Shown piece after piece: positions 44,355 to 53,708 of a stretch of DNA of 64,000 bases. Source of the stretch: Streptomyces sp. NBC_01262 (lineage in GTDB: Bacteria > Actinomycetota > Actinomycetes > Streptomycetales > Streptomycetaceae); contig NZ_CP108462.1 in the NCBI RefSeq assembly GCF_036226365.1, forward strand, positions 4,958,501 to 5,022,500, written 5' to 3'. Position 1 is the stretch's first letter, and each line of letters starts with the position of its first letter. A program made the translations under genes and the position numbers. The notes beneath the pieces were generated by a model. The model did no database searches. It was given only the letters and a program-made list of their open reading frames with translations, and was not told the origin of the DNA.

Positions 44355-47300
44355 CTAGAAGTGGATCTCGCAGACCACATTCGTGCAGCCGCCGAACCCG
44401 GGGGTGTCGACGTAGAAGGCACCGTTCTCCAGCACCCTCTGCGCGTTGTAGAACGTGCCGAGGTCACGGCCGGCGCCTTCGTTGTGGTCGTCGTTGATGC
44501 TGCCGCGGCCGCACACCTCCGACCAGGTCGGAATCGGGTAGCGGGAATCCGCTTTGAGCTCCCACGAACCGTCGGCCTTCTGGGGCCCGGTCAACTGCAC
44601 GCACTCGTCACCAGTGCCGATGCTGGCTCCGCCGCTCTCCTTCGTCGAGGCGAAGGGGTACTCGTCGCACGTGGAGCCGGGGACTTGCGGATCACGCACA
44701 TACTTGGGCGGGTCGGGGCAGACCTTGTCCCGGTTGGCGTCCCTCTTGACCTGGTCCGTTTCCCGGTGCAGCGGTTCGTCGATGTTCCCCTTCCTGAGAC
44801 CCGGGTGGCTGGGGAGCTTCGTCATGAGCAGCCAGTACATGGCGCTCGCGGTCGGGTACTTGGCCGTATTCACCGTGAAAGTCGGGGTGTAACGGGTGAA
44901 GACGCAGCCGGAGTTGAAGCCCGTGCCCGACGCCCGCTGGTCGCACTGGACCTCGGCGTCGGGTGCGCTCCACTCGTAGACCGCGGGGTTGGGGGCGGCC
45001 GGAGACACGAAGGTCAGGTTCCAGCCGAGCAGCAGGTCGTCGCTACTGGACGTCCCCTGCCGCCACTGGTTGAGCCAGTTCACGCTGGAGACGTGCTTGT
45101 CGCCGACGAGCCAGGTGTTCGACCCCGACCAGTTCGGGCTCGCGGTGAAGCAGCGTGCGCTGGAAACGCATTGCGCGGTCAGGTTCAGCGTCAGCGATTC
45201 GAGGGACGCGTCCATCGTGATCGGGTCGATGAAGATCTGCTGGTTGAACCCGGCCTCGTTCGGATACATCTTGATCTGCTGACGGGCGACCCAGGTCGAG
45301 GTACCGATTGGGACCTCGTCCTTCTTCAACACGACCGAGATCGTCTCCCAGAGGCATCCCTCGAAGCGATTGATGTGCTTCCCCGGGTTGGTGTCGCACC
45401 ACGGCACCAGCGAGGTCGCGGCCAGGGCCGTGCGCTTCGGCACCGTCGCCGAGGACGGCAGCGGGCCACCGACCTTGACGCACAGCGATGTTCCGGTCTT
45501 CGGGTCGACGGCACCGCAGGTGGTCTTCGGTTTCCGGCTCGGCTTCAGAGTCGGCGTCGTCGACTTGGCGGACGCCTGGAGGGATGCCCCCGAGATGTCC
45601 ATGGGCGTGCCGCCGTCGGTGTAGTCGATGTCCGGGGCGCTGGGGTCGGCGGCCGGCAGGGTGATGTCAGGAAGGGTCGCGGCATCCGGTTCGGTCGGCG
45701 CCACGGCCACCGCGTCGAAGGCGATGTCCTGGTCACCGGTGCCGTCCCGGGTGATAGTGCTCAGCCGGATCCTGGGCGGTTCCCGGAAGCGGTAACTACC
45801 CAGCGACACCCAGCGGTTGGTGCTGCCGCTCTGGTCGATCTCACGGACCTCGGTGCCGTAGGCGGTGTCGATCTCGTACGCGGCCTGCGAGGTCTGGGCA
45901 CCGATGCTCGGGACGTGGACGAAAACCTCGGTCATACCCGCGATCCGGTTCTTGAACGACCAGGTGCCGGTGACCTTGAGGCGCCGGCCCTTGGCATCGT
46001 CCACGCGGGTGTGCCCGAAATAGAAGTGGCCGCCGAAGCCCGCTCCGAGCTGGTGCAGGTCGACCTTGGACGGATAGACGCTCTCGGTGCCGTCGTTGCC
46101 GAAGTCGAAGGAGAGGGTTCCGGCGTTGGTGAAGGAGTTGGTGCAGCCCGGCCGGACGACCGGGGTGTCATCGGAGACATCGTCGATGATGCGGGCGTCG
46201 GAAGGGAGGCCGCTGGTGGTGCAGTTGGGCGGGTACGCCGTCCCGTCGGCCTGTTCGGCGTAGGTGTTGTCGAAGCGGACGAGTTCGTTGCCGCAGGTGA
46301 GGCTGCAGGCGGTCTTCCAGGTGACGGGCTTGTGCCACCAGCATTCGAACTCCACCGCACTGCACGGGCCGCTGGTGGAGGTGTCGTTGGAGGCACTGTC
46401 GCTGATCTTCGACGGGTCGCAGGAGTTGGAGCTGTCGCAGAACAGGTTCTCGTCGGGCTTGACGTGCGCCCGGTTGTACAGGGCGCTGCCCGCTACGGTG
46501 ACGCCGGCGCTGGTGCCGTTCCAGGAGGCGTTGCGGAAGGCCGCCACCGATACGCCTGGCGATTCGATGAAGGCCGGCGGGTGGGCGGCGAAGCCGAGGA
46601 CCTTCTCCTCGTAGGGCCAGTTCTGCGGGCGGGCCGCGGCACTGGGGTCCTCGCCGCCGATGGCGTTCTCCATGAAGGGCAGTCGTCCGGCGTCCCATTC
46701 GGGGTTGGCGGGGTTGTTGGCCCAGCCCACGCCCCAGGGGGATCCGTCGCCGAGGTCCGCATGGAAGCCGGAGTTGTAGGCCCAGAGAGCGTAGAACCAG
46801 TTCTCCGGCTTGAGCGGGTCGCCGTTGTTGGCGATCAGACCGGCCGCGCGGGTCGTGTTCCACTTGTCGACCAGGATCTGCAGGCCGGCCGCGATGTTCG
46901 CGGTGTAGTCCAGGGCCGCGGCGCGCTGCTTCTGGTAGTCCCAGGCGGCGCCGCCGTGTCCGTCCTCCCGGCCGGCCAGGCGCATGTGGTCGGTGACCTG
47001 GGTGATGCCGTAGCCGCAGTCCGCCTCGGCGAAGTCGACGTCCCAGTCGTTGGAGGTGTCGCCGTCGTACAGGTCGATGCCGTAGTAGTTCCCGATCAGC
47101 GGGCTGGAGGTGACTCCGGGAATGGCGACCCGGGATGCCTGCCACATGTTGGATTCCTGGGTGGCGACACCGAGCATGACCTGTGCCGGGACGCGGCTGC
47201 CGCCGTCCAGCGGCGGGTTGAGGAACAGGCTCTGCGGCATGTACGCCGGCATGCCGAGGTTCTTCCAGTTCGCCGGGCGGGATATGAGGCTGTTGAGGTT

Positions 47301-48743
47301 GCCGGTGATGGCCTGGTCGACCGCCCACTCCACCTGGCGTGGCTTGGGCTGCATCGCCTGGTTCTTGGGGTCGTTGCGGGGGACGGAGCAGGTGCGCTCG
47401 TCCTCCACCGGGTCGGACGAGGAACTGGCCGCCGTCACGCCGAGGGCGGTCACCGTGCTCTTCGCGGTGCTCTTCGCGGCGCCGTGGCCCAGGGAGAGCC
47501 TGGGCGAGGTGGCGCGCCCCTGGGCGGCGTGGGCGCCCTGCCGGGCGGCCGGGTCGACGGTGAAGGCCGCCCTTTTGCCGGTGCTCAGCGTGGTCAGGCC
47601 GAACGTGACCGGCCGCGCGGAGACCGCGTCCTGCGGCTGGAGGGTGGATCCCTTGCCGTCCGCCCAGGCCGTTCCGGCCAGCACGGCCTCGCCCCGGGTG
47701 GAGAGCGTCGCGTCCTTGGCGGTCCTCGCCAGGCGGCGTACCGTCGCCGGGAGCTTCGCCGCGACGGCCTCGGTGTCACCGGTGACGTAGACCGTACCGG
47801 CGCTGCGGGTCAGTCCGGTGGCGGTCAGCGGGCCCTGGGCCAGGACCGCCGGGCGGGACTTCTTCGTGATCCCGGCGATCCGCTTGACCTTGGTGACGGA
47901 TGCCCGCTTGTCCAGGAAGACCAGGCCGCCGGCGCTGTCGGGCATCAGCCGGTACGGCACACCGTCGGTCCGCGCCACGACGGACTTGCGGCCCCGGCCG
48001 TCGATCCTGACGACGTTCGCACCGGCCGCCGCGACGAGTGTCCCGTTCTTCGCGACGACCGCAGAGGTGAGCTGGCCCCGGGCCTCAACCGGCTCGGCGA
48101 GCTTGCCCGTTGAGGCGTTCACCTTGATCAGCCGGGTGGAGGTCTTGTCCTCGCCCGGAGACTGGGTGAACACCGCGGTCTCCCCCGTACCGCAGCCGGG
48201 GCTGTAGTAGGACAGTGACGCCGTCAGGTTCAGCTTGGTGACCTTGCCGCTGCCCAGGTCGACCACGGCGGTGAATCCGCCGCGTGCCATCAGCTCCGGC
48301 TTGTTGGTGAAGGTGCGCGGCGCGTAGACCACCACCGCGCGCTGCCCGGACGCGGTCACACAGGCGTTGCCGATCCACGCGTCCGCGTCGAAACCGGGCT
48401 CGGACAGTGTCGCGGCGGTCCGCCAGGTGTAGCCGTTCTTCTTGTCCGCCACCATGAGGTGGAAACCGTCCGCGTCACCGGTGGTCGTCCAGGCGCGGTC
48501 ACCGGACCGCTTCCAGCCCTTGCCGAGCAGGGCGTCGCGCCGGGCGGCCGCCACGGTGTCGTGTCCGGCGAGTGCCTTCGTCCGCGCGAGCGCGGCCTGC
48601 CGGGCCTGCGACGTCTGCGTCGCATCCGGTGTGGCCTGGGCCACGGTGCTGGACCAGGCCACACCGCTCTGTATCAGGCCAGGGAGCAGGACCGCCGCGG
48701 CGACTGCGGCGATCGGGGCGCGCGCTCTTTTCCGGAATTTCAA
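44355..48743 (-). CDS. Large secreted multidomain protein with C-terminal NucA/NucB-type DNase domain
   Basis: A 1462-residue exported protein. A signal sequence (IAAVAAAVLLPGLIQSGVAW) comes first, then a repeat-rich, probable beta-propeller region to about 430. A lysozyme/transglycosylase-like segment covers about 480-720 (GVATQESNMWQA with a possible catalytic Glu, CGYGITQVTDHM, ALWAYNSGFH). A golvesin-type domain is at about 900-1015 (GGHFYFGHTR ... DQSGSTNRWVSLGSYRF). The C-terminal 105 residues carry the NucA/NucB nuclease signature CDEYPFAST near 1357 and LGTFYNAQRVLENGAFYV. The start codon is TTG, six bases after AAGGAG. It may be a secreted antibacterial toxin or a DNA-degrading wall enzyme. 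It lies 34 bp downstream of an ABC permease gene. Confidence 0.85.
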   Translation of the reverse strand: MKFRKRARAPIAAVAAAVLLPGLIQSGVAWSSTVAQATPDATQTSQARQAALARTKALAGHDTVAAARRDALLGKGWKRSGDRAWTTTGDADGFHLMVADKKNGYTWRTAATLSEPGFDADAWIGNACVTASGQRAVVVYAPRTFTNKPELMARGGFTAVVDLGSGKVTKLNLTASLSYYSPGCGTGETAVFTQSPGEDKTSTRLIKVNASTGKLAEPVEARGQLTSAVVAKNGTLVAAAGANVVRIDGRGRKSVVARTDGVPYRLMPDSAGGLVFLDKRASVTKVKRIAGITKKSRPAVLAQGPLTATGLTRSAGTVYVTGDTEAVAAKLPATVRRLARTAKDATLSTRGEAVLAGTAWADGKGSTLQPQDAVSARPVTFGLTTLSTGKRAAFTVDPAARQGAHAAQGRATSPRLSLGHGAAKSTAKSTVTALGVTAASSSSDPVEDERTCSVPRNDPKNQAMQPKPRQVEWAVDQAITGNLNSLISRPANWKNLGMPAYMPQSLFLNPPLDGGSRVPAQVMLGVATQESNMWQASRVAIPGVTSSPLIGNYYGIDLYDGDTSNDWDVDFAEADCGYGITQVTDHMRLAGREDGHGGAAWDYQKQRAAALDYTANIAAGLQILVDKWNTTRAAGLIANNGDPLKPENWFYALWAYNSGFHADLGDGSPWGVGWANNPANPEWDAGRLPFMENAIGGEDPSAAARPQNWPYEEKVLGFAAHPPAFIESPGVSVAAFRNASWNGTSAGVTVAGSALYNRAHVKPDENLFCDSSNSCDPSKISDSASNDTSTSGPCSAVEFECWWHKPVTWKTACSLTCGNELVRFDNTYAEQADGTAYPPNCTTSGLPSDARIIDDVSDDTPVVRPGCTNSFTNAGTLSFDFGNDGTESVYPSKVDLHQLGAGFGGHFYFGHTRVDDAKGRRLKVTGTWSFKNRIAGMTEVFVHVPSIGAQTSQAAYEIDTAYGTEVREIDQSGSTNRWVSLGSYRFREPPRIRLSTITRDGTGDQDIAFDAVAVAPTEPDAATLPDITLPAADPSAPDIDYTDGGTPMDISGASLQASAKSTTPTLKPSRKPKTTCGAVDPKTGTSLCVKVGGPLPSSATVPKRTALAATSLVPWCDTNPGKHINRFEGCLWETISVVLKKDEVPIGTSTWVARQQIKMYPNEAGFNQQIFIDPITMDASLESLTLNLTAQCVSSARCFTASPNWSGSNTWLVGDKHVSSVNWLNQWRQGTSSSDDLLLGWNLTFVSPAAPNPAVYEWSAPDAEVQCDQRASGTGFNSGCVFTRYTPTFTVNTAKYPTASAMYWLLMTKLPSHPGLRKGNIDEPLHRETDQVKRDANRDKVCPDPPKYVRDPQVPGSTCDEYPFASTKESGGASIGTGDECVQLTGPQKADGSWELKADSRYPIPTWSEVCGRGSINDDHNEGAGRDLGTFYNAQRVLENGAFYVDTPGFGGCTNVVCEIHF

Positions 48744-48777
48744 GAGCTTCTCCTTCTTTGCCGGGTGTTGCGGGACT

Positions 48778-50028
48778 TCAGCGCCGCAGAGCGTCGAGAG
48801 GCTCGATACGTGCCGCGCGCAGGGCCGGGTACAGGCCTGCGGCGAAGCCGACGAGGGCGCCGATCAGGGGGGCCGGGAGCACGGCGTACGGCTCCAGGAC
48901 GGCGGTCCAGTGCCGGGCGAGGGCGGTCGCGACGACCACCGCGACGCCGACGCTGGTGCCGATGAGGCCGCCGAGCGCGCCCAGCGCTGTTGACTCGGTG
49001 AGGAACTGGGCGGTGATGTGCCGTGGCCGGGCGCCGAGCGCCCGCCGCAGCCCGATCTCGCCGGTACGTTCCAGTACCGCGACCAGGGTGGTGTTGGCGA
49101 TCCCCACGGCGCCGACGACCAGGCAGATCGCGGCGAGCACCAGGAAGAGCCCGGACAGGTCGGTGCTGACCTGGTCGCGCAGTGCGTGCGGATCCGGTGG
49201 CGGGACGGCCTTCAGCAGCTCGGGCCGGTCGGGGCGCAGGGCGGTCGCGGCCTGTCGCGCGATGAGCCGCGCCGCGCCGGGCCGCGTACGGATGACTGCT
49301 TGGGCCGGCGAGTCGGCGGGTGCCCCGTAGGTGTTCAGGGCGGTGCTGGACGGGATCACCATGCCGAGCAGCGTCTGCGGGAGTCGCTGGACGTCGGAGA
49401 GCAGCCCGACGACGGTGTACGCGGTGCCGTTGACGAAGACGGCGGGCCGGTTGTCCACGCGGGTGATGCCGAGCAGCCGGGCCGCGGAGCTGCCGAGCAG
49501 GCAGACGTGCTCGCCACGGCGCTGGTGGAAGTCGTTGTAGAGCCTGCCGGTGGCCAGGGTGGGCTGCATCGCGCGCAGCGCGCCGGGGGAGGCGGCGAAC
49601 AGCGCGAGGTCGCCGCCGCCGGAGCCGTTGCCGGGCTCGACCGTGACATCGGCTCGCGGGGAGATCACCGGGTTGCGCAGCGGTACGGTCCACCACACCC
49701 CGCCGTCGGCCACGCCGTTGAGCCGGGCGAGCCGGGCGTCGGTGTCCGGGGGGAAGTCCATGCGTGCCCGGCCGGTGCCGGTCCCGTCCCCCGTGGAGGC
49801 GCCACCGAGGTCGTCCACGGTGACGGTGGTGTCCTGGAGCAGGCTGAACGACTTGCCGATCTGCCCGGTCGCGGTGGACGTCAGCCCGAGTACGGCGACG
49901 AAGGCGCCCACACCCAGCACGGTGCCGAGCATCGTCAGCACCGATCGGCCGGGCCGCTGCACCAGCCCCGCCAGGGCCTCGGCGAACAGGTCCCGGAGGG
50001 TGAGGCGGGTCGCCCGTATGCCGCTCAC
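48778..50028 (-). CDS. ABC transporter permease, MacB/FtsX type
   Basis: A 416-residue permease. The N-terminal helix (SVLTMLGTVLGVGAFVAVLGL) is followed by a large extracellular MacB-PCD-like domain of about 220 residues, then three C-terminal helices (LVLAAICLVVGAVGIANTTL and on) with the conserved ERTGEIGLRRALGARPRHI motif between them. The start overlaps the ATPase stop by four bases. With the ATPase and adaptor it forms a tripartite system for exporting peptides or extracting lipids/proteins from the membrane. Confidence 0.9.
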   Translation of the reverse strand: MSGIRATRLTLRDLFAEALAGLVQRPGRSVLTMLGTVLGVGAFVAVLGLTSTATGQIGKSFSLLQDTTVTVDDLGGASTGDGTGTGRARMDFPPDTDARLARLNGVADGGVWWTVPLRNPVISPRADVTVEPGNGSGGGDLALFAASPGALRAMQPTLATGRLYNDFHQRRGEHVCLLGSSAARLLGITRVDNRPAVFVNGTAYTVVGLLSDVQRLPQTLLGMVIPSSTALNTYGAPADSPAQAVIRTRPGAARLIARQAATALRPDRPELLKAVPPPDPHALRDQVSTDLSGLFLVLAAICLVVGAVGIANTTLVAVLERTGEIGLRRALGARPRHITAQFLTESTALGALGGLIGTSVGVAVVVATALARHWTAVLEPYAVLPAPLIGALVGFAAGLYPALRAARIEPLDALRR

Positions 50029-50720
50029 GCGAGCTCGCTTTCGCTATCGCTTTCGGACAGCCGTCCGTCGAGGATGGTGACGCGGCGACGGGCACGGGCC
50101 GCCACGGCCGGATCGTGAGTGATGACCACGACGGTGACCCCGGAGTCGTTGAGCTGCTCCAGAAGGTCCATGACCGCGTGGGCGGTGGCGGAGTCGAGGT
50201 TGCCCGTCGGCTCGTCGCACAGCAGCAGGTCGGGCGAGTTGACCAGGGCCCGGGCGATGGCCACCCGCTGGCGTTCGCCGCCGGACATGGTGGTCGGCAG
50301 GGCGTGCAGCCGGTGGCTCAGACCGACCCGGCGCAGCGCCTCGGCGGCGGCCTCGGCGCGCGGGCCGGCGGCGGTGGTGACGTAGAGCCGGGCGAGGGCC
50401 ACGTTCTCCAGGGCGGTGCGGTACGGCAGCAGATGGAACGCCTGGAAGACGAAGCCGACGCGTCGGCCGCGCAACGCGGTCCGCTCGCGTTCCCTCAGCC
50501 CGGCCACGTCCACGCCCGAGAGCCGGTATGTGCCGGCGCTGGGCCGGTCCAGCAGCCCCAGCAGATTCAGCAGCGTGGACTTGCCCGAACCCGACGGGCC
50601 CACCACCGCCAGGTAGTCGCCCGTCCGTATCGTCAGGTCCACCGGCCGCAGCGCGTGCACCAGCGGCGACCCCGGATACGTCTTGGCGCACCCGGCCAGC
50701 TGCACCACGGGGTCCGTCAC
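50025..50720 (-). CDS. ABC transporter ATP-binding protein (MacB/LolD type)
   Basis: A 231-residue ATPase with Walker A GPSGSGKST near residue 42, Q-loop FVFQAFHLL, signature MSGGERQRVAIARAL and Walker B LLLCDEPTGNLD, followed by the H-loop VITHDP. The GNLDS after Walker B is typical of MacB/LolD-type ATPases. It overlaps its neighbours by four bases on each side, so the three transporter genes are translationally coupled. Confidence 0.94.
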   Translation of the reverse strand: MTDPVVQLAGCAKTYPGSPLVHALRPVDLTIRTGDYLAVVGPSGSGKSTLLNLLGLLDRPSAGTYRLSGVDVAGLRERERTALRGRRVGFVFQAFHLLPYRTALENVALARLYVTTAAGPRAEAAAEALRRVGLSHRLHALPTTMSGGERQRVAIARALVNSPDLLLCDEPTGNLDSATAHAVMDLLEQLNDSGVTVVVITHDPAVAARARRRVTILDGRLSESDSESELA

Positions 50721-51979
50721 CGGCCCACCACGACGTCGTCGCCCGCCGCCAGCCCACCGTGCAGCGGCGTCACCTGGACCATGCCGTCGGCCGATACGCC
50801 GGCCTCGACCTGGACCGTACGCTGCCGGCCCGCCCCGTCCACGACGGTGACCGTGGTGCGGGTGTCGGCGCCGGAGGACATCGCCGCCTCCGGAACGGCG
50901 AGCACCCGCCCGGATGTGGCGGCCGCGGTGATGGTGATCCGTACGTCCTGCCCGGCGAAACGGGTGCTCCAGGACTTGGCCGGGCGGATCGTCAACGGCA
51001 GATACGGGCCGGTGGCGCCCCCGGAGGAGGCCGTGTCACCGCTCTTGCCGTCGCCCGGGGTGACCAGCGTCCCGACCGACTCGACGGTGCCGGCGGCATG
51101 GGCGCCGGTGGCCTCCGACAGGACCTCGGCCTTCAGCCCGGGCGTGACCAGGCCGCCCTGCGCGGGATCCAGCATGCCGGTCAGCGTCATCCCGCCCCTG
51201 GCCAGGGTGATCACCGGGCCCTTGACGGCATCGCCCACCCGCACCGGGACCGAGACCACCCGGGCCGGCAGCGCCGGTACGAACACGGCCTCCGACGAGG
51301 GCACCATGGCGTGTGCGGTCTCGGCGGCGGGTTTCGCAGGCTTCGCTGTCGTATCGCCGTCCGCAGCGCCGTCCGTAGCGCTGCTGTCGTCAGCCGCCGC
51401 AGCCGCCGCGTCGACCGGGACCGGGTATCCCAGCGCCCCGTACAGCGCGGTGACCGCCCGCTCGGTACCGGCGCCGAAGACGCCCTCGGTGTCCGGCCGC
51501 GTGCTGTGGCCCAGGGACCGCAGCGCGGCCTGCAACTGGGCGACGTCCTTGCCCTGTTCGCCGAAGGTCAGATCCCGGTACATCGGCAGGGCACCGGGCA
51601 GCGCGAACACCGGCCGCTCCGAGTACTCCACGAGCGCGCGGGCCGCCCGGACCGTACGCCCGGGCCGGGTGAACACGCCCGTCACCATCAGCGTCGCCGG
51701 CTGTGAGGCCACCGCCGTGGCGGCCACCGCCGTCGGCGTCGCGGACACCGTACGGCCGTCGGAGAAGGTGCCGCGCACCACCACCGTGGAGCGCATGACC
51801 TGCCGGACGACCGGTGCGGTGAGCACGCTCGCCTTCGGCGGCCGGCTGTCCGCCGCGGCCTGCGACGGGGACTGCACCCACCCCGAGCCCACCATTCCGC
51901 CCGCCGACAACAGGGCCGCCGCCACTGCCGTACCGATCACCGCACGCCGCCGGCGTCCCAGCCGGGAACCCTCGCTCAT
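50717..51979 (-). CDS. Peptidoglycan-binding membrane-fusion/adaptor protein
   Basis: A 420-residue exported protein. An Arg-rich start and one hydrophobic helix (AVIGTAVAAALLSAGGMVGSG) anchor it; the mature part carries a peptidoglycan-binding domain (DLTFGEQGKDVAQLQAALRSL ... VFGAGTERAVTALY at about 145-190) within a HlyD-like adaptor fold. The C-terminal part ends in VVVGR, typical of RND/MacA adaptors. The ATG at 51979 has GAGG before it; the frame is open upstream. Such adaptors link MacB-type transporters to the cell wall in Gram-positive bacteria. Confidence 0.88.
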   Translation of the reverse strand: MSEGSRLGRRRRAVIGTAVAAALLSAGGMVGSGWVQSPSQAAADSRPPKASVLTAPVVRQVMRSTVVVRGTFSDGRTVSATPTAVAATAVASQPATLMVTGVFTRPGRTVRAARALVEYSERPVFALPGALPMYRDLTFGEQGKDVAQLQAALRSLGHSTRPDTEGVFGAGTERAVTALYGALGYPVPVDAAAAAADDSSATDGAADGDTTAKPAKPAAETAHAMVPSSEAVFVPALPARVVSVPVRVGDAVKGPVITLARGGMTLTGMLDPAQGGLVTPGLKAEVLSEATGAHAAGTVESVGTLVTPGDGKSGDTASSGGATGPYLPLTIRPAKSWSTRFAGQDVRITITAAATSGRVLAVPEAAMSSGADTRTTVTVVDGAGRQRTVQVEAGVSADGMVQVTPLHGGLAAGDDVVVGR

Positions 51980-51987
51980 CGCGCGCC

Positions 51988-52959
51988 TCAGCCGGTGACC
52001 GCTGCGGAAGCCTTGACCGCGGCCGTGATCCGGTCGCGGACGTCCTGGAGCGCCAGGTGATTCTGCTCGACCTGCCGGCGCTGGATCGCGGACTCGACCG
52101 AGAACCACACCTTGACCAGGCCGGTCTTCTGCTTGCAGTTCACGTCCGCCGTCGCCACCGTGATCTCGGCGCTGCCCGCCTCGCCCGAGGAGTGCGGCGC
52201 GAGGTCTGCGGCGTTGAGCGGGCTGTCGACCGTGTAGCCCTTGCTCTTCATGCAGTCCGACCAGGCGCCGACGACCTTCTGCACCCGTGGATCGGCCTGG
52301 GACTTGGTGAGGCTCTCGTAGTCGAGCCGGCCCGGCAGGCCGGTGTCGACAGCGGCCCCCACCCTGGTCACGCTCTCGCCCTGGCATCCGTCTGCGGGAA
52401 TGCTCTTGCCCTGGTACGTCGACGGGGCTTTCGCGGCGTTCGGTCTGAGAGCGACCCGGCCGGTCAGCACCGATATCTCCGCGGTGGAAAGCCGGGGGCC
52501 GGAGTCCGGGACATCGTTCTCGTCACCGATCGTGTAGCCGTATTTCGCGGCGTGTGCCGGGTCGGCGATCCCGTACCGGCGAGCCATATTGGAATCGTCG
52601 TTGTTGGGCGGCGGAAAAGCACCGGGGGGTGTCGGGCGATAGGTGAATCCATAACGGGCCATGCACTGCGTCTCCAGTCGCTGGACCGCGCGCTCGATGG
52701 CCACCGATTCCGGATACGTCTCCATGTAGGCCTCCAGCGGCAGCACCATGCCCTTGGTCAGGCCGGTCCTGGGTATCGAGTCGGGCCACGCCGCATGCCC
52801 GGCCGAGGCCGAGGGGCCGGCGGGGGCGGCCAGGTCGGTGCCCGGGCCCGGCGAGCAGCCGCCGAGAACGGTCAGCAGGCCGCCCGTGAGCCCGAGCACC
52901 GCGACAGCGATGCCCGGCCGGGGCCGCCGGTTCCTGGTTACGTCAGAATTCCTTGGCAT
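51988..52959 (-). CDS. Putative lipoprotein of unknown function
   Basis: A 323-residue secreted lipoprotein. The signal sequence ends in a lipobox (LTVLGGCSPG), with the Cys to be lipidated at about residue 36. The mature part has several Cys residues (ETQCMARYGF, DGCQGE, SDCMKSKGY, NCKQKTG) and a C-terminal helical region (QRRQVEQNHLALQDVRDRI). A similar pattern of MARYGF and CMKSKGY segments is seen in actinobacterial lipoproteins encoded next to adaptor/MacB transporters, but the role is unknown. The ATG at 52959 follows AGGGA. The stop overlaps the ribosome binding site of the adaptor gene. Confidence 0.8.
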   Translation of the reverse strand: MPRNSDVTRNRRPRPGIAVAVLGLTGGLLTVLGGCSPGPGTDLAAPAGPSASAGHAAWPDSIPRTGLTKGMVLPLEAYMETYPESVAIERAVQRLETQCMARYGFTYRPTPPGAFPPPNNDDSNMARRYGIADPAHAAKYGYTIGDENDVPDSGPRLSTAEISVLTGRVALRPNAAKAPSTYQGKSIPADGCQGESVTRVGAAVDTGLPGRLDYESLTKSQADPRVQKVVGAWSDCMKSKGYTVDSPLNAADLAPHSSGEAGSAEITVATADVNCKQKTGLVKVWFSVESAIQRRQVEQNHLALQDVRDRITAAVKASAAVTG

Positions 52960-52985
52960 CACTGTCGGTTCCCTGCCGTGATCGA

Positions 52986-53516
52986 TCAGGCGAAGTGCTG
53001 CGACGCGTTGTTGTTCTTGAGCGTCGAGTCGAGGTTGGTGCTGGACGCGCAGCTGAAGTAGTGCGGGATCGACTGCGAATGGCCGCCGTATCCCGAGTAG
53101 AAGTAGATCCGGTATCCGTTCACCGTGGAGCAGTTGTTCGCGGAGGCCGCGTTGTTCTTCACCGCCTGCCCGGAACCGTCGCCGTACCCACTCAGGTACA
53201 CGTAGTGGTAGACGTAGTCCGTGTTCTCGGAGTGCGAGGTCTCGGAGCCGTAGTTGGAGACGTTTCCGTAGAACTCGGCGAAGCTGCCGGAGGGATTTCC
53301 CTCGCCGGAGGTGGAAACCGAGTGGTAATTCACGTACAGCGGGTCGTCGACGACCTCGTTCCCGGAGCAGTGCGACGAGTAGTTCCAGCAGTTGCTGGTC
53401 ACGTTGTAAGTGATGGTGGCCGCGCTGGCGGGGGTTGCGGTCAGTACCGGAAGAGCGGCCGCCGCGCATATCGCAGCGGCGACGCCGATATTCGACTTGC
53501 GAATGTCTCGAAGCAT
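52986..53516 (-). CDS. Small secreted Asn/Ser/Tyr-rich protein, first gene of the accessory operon
   Basis: A 176-residue protein with a clear signal peptide (IGVAAAICAAAALPVLTATPASA) and a mature part of about 144 residues rich in Asn, Ser, Tyr and Gly. The C-terminal half (GYRIYFYSGYGGHSQSI, followed by LKNNNASQH) resembles the crystallin-like Greek-key motif of secreted I36-type inhibitors, but I cannot confirm this. It lies 26 bp upstream of the lipoprotein gene and heads the run of seven minus-strand genes, so it could be the exported substrate or effector. GGAAGG precedes the ATG. Confidence 0.8.
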   Translation of the reverse strand: MLRDIRKSNIGVAAAICAAAALPVLTATPASAATITYNVTSNCWNYSSHCSGNEVVDDPLYVNYHSVSTSGEGNPSGSFAEFYGNVSNYGSETSHSENTDYVYHYVYLSGYGDGSGQAVKNNAASANNCSTVNGYRIYFYSGYGGHSQSIPHYFSCASSTNLDSTLKNNNASQHFA

Positions 53517-53708
53517 GAATTTCCTTCCTTGCCGAGTTTTCCCGATTCACAGCGTATCCACATGTTGGGGCCAGGCAAGGGAAAAAATCCGTCATAAACT
53601 CGGGCAATAAGGGCGTCCTCGGTGGCGTAATTACGCCGCTTGCCGGGGCTTGTGCTGCCGGATAATCTGGCTTCGTTACGGGTAGGGCAACCACGGGGGT
53701 GGTAGAAG

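Noticed and set aside
44265..48113. A 1282-codon open frame on the plus strand
   Set aside because: It is antisense to the large exported protein. The minus-strand product has a signal peptide and recognisable domains; the plus frame has only Arg/Gly/Val-rich low-complexity sequence.
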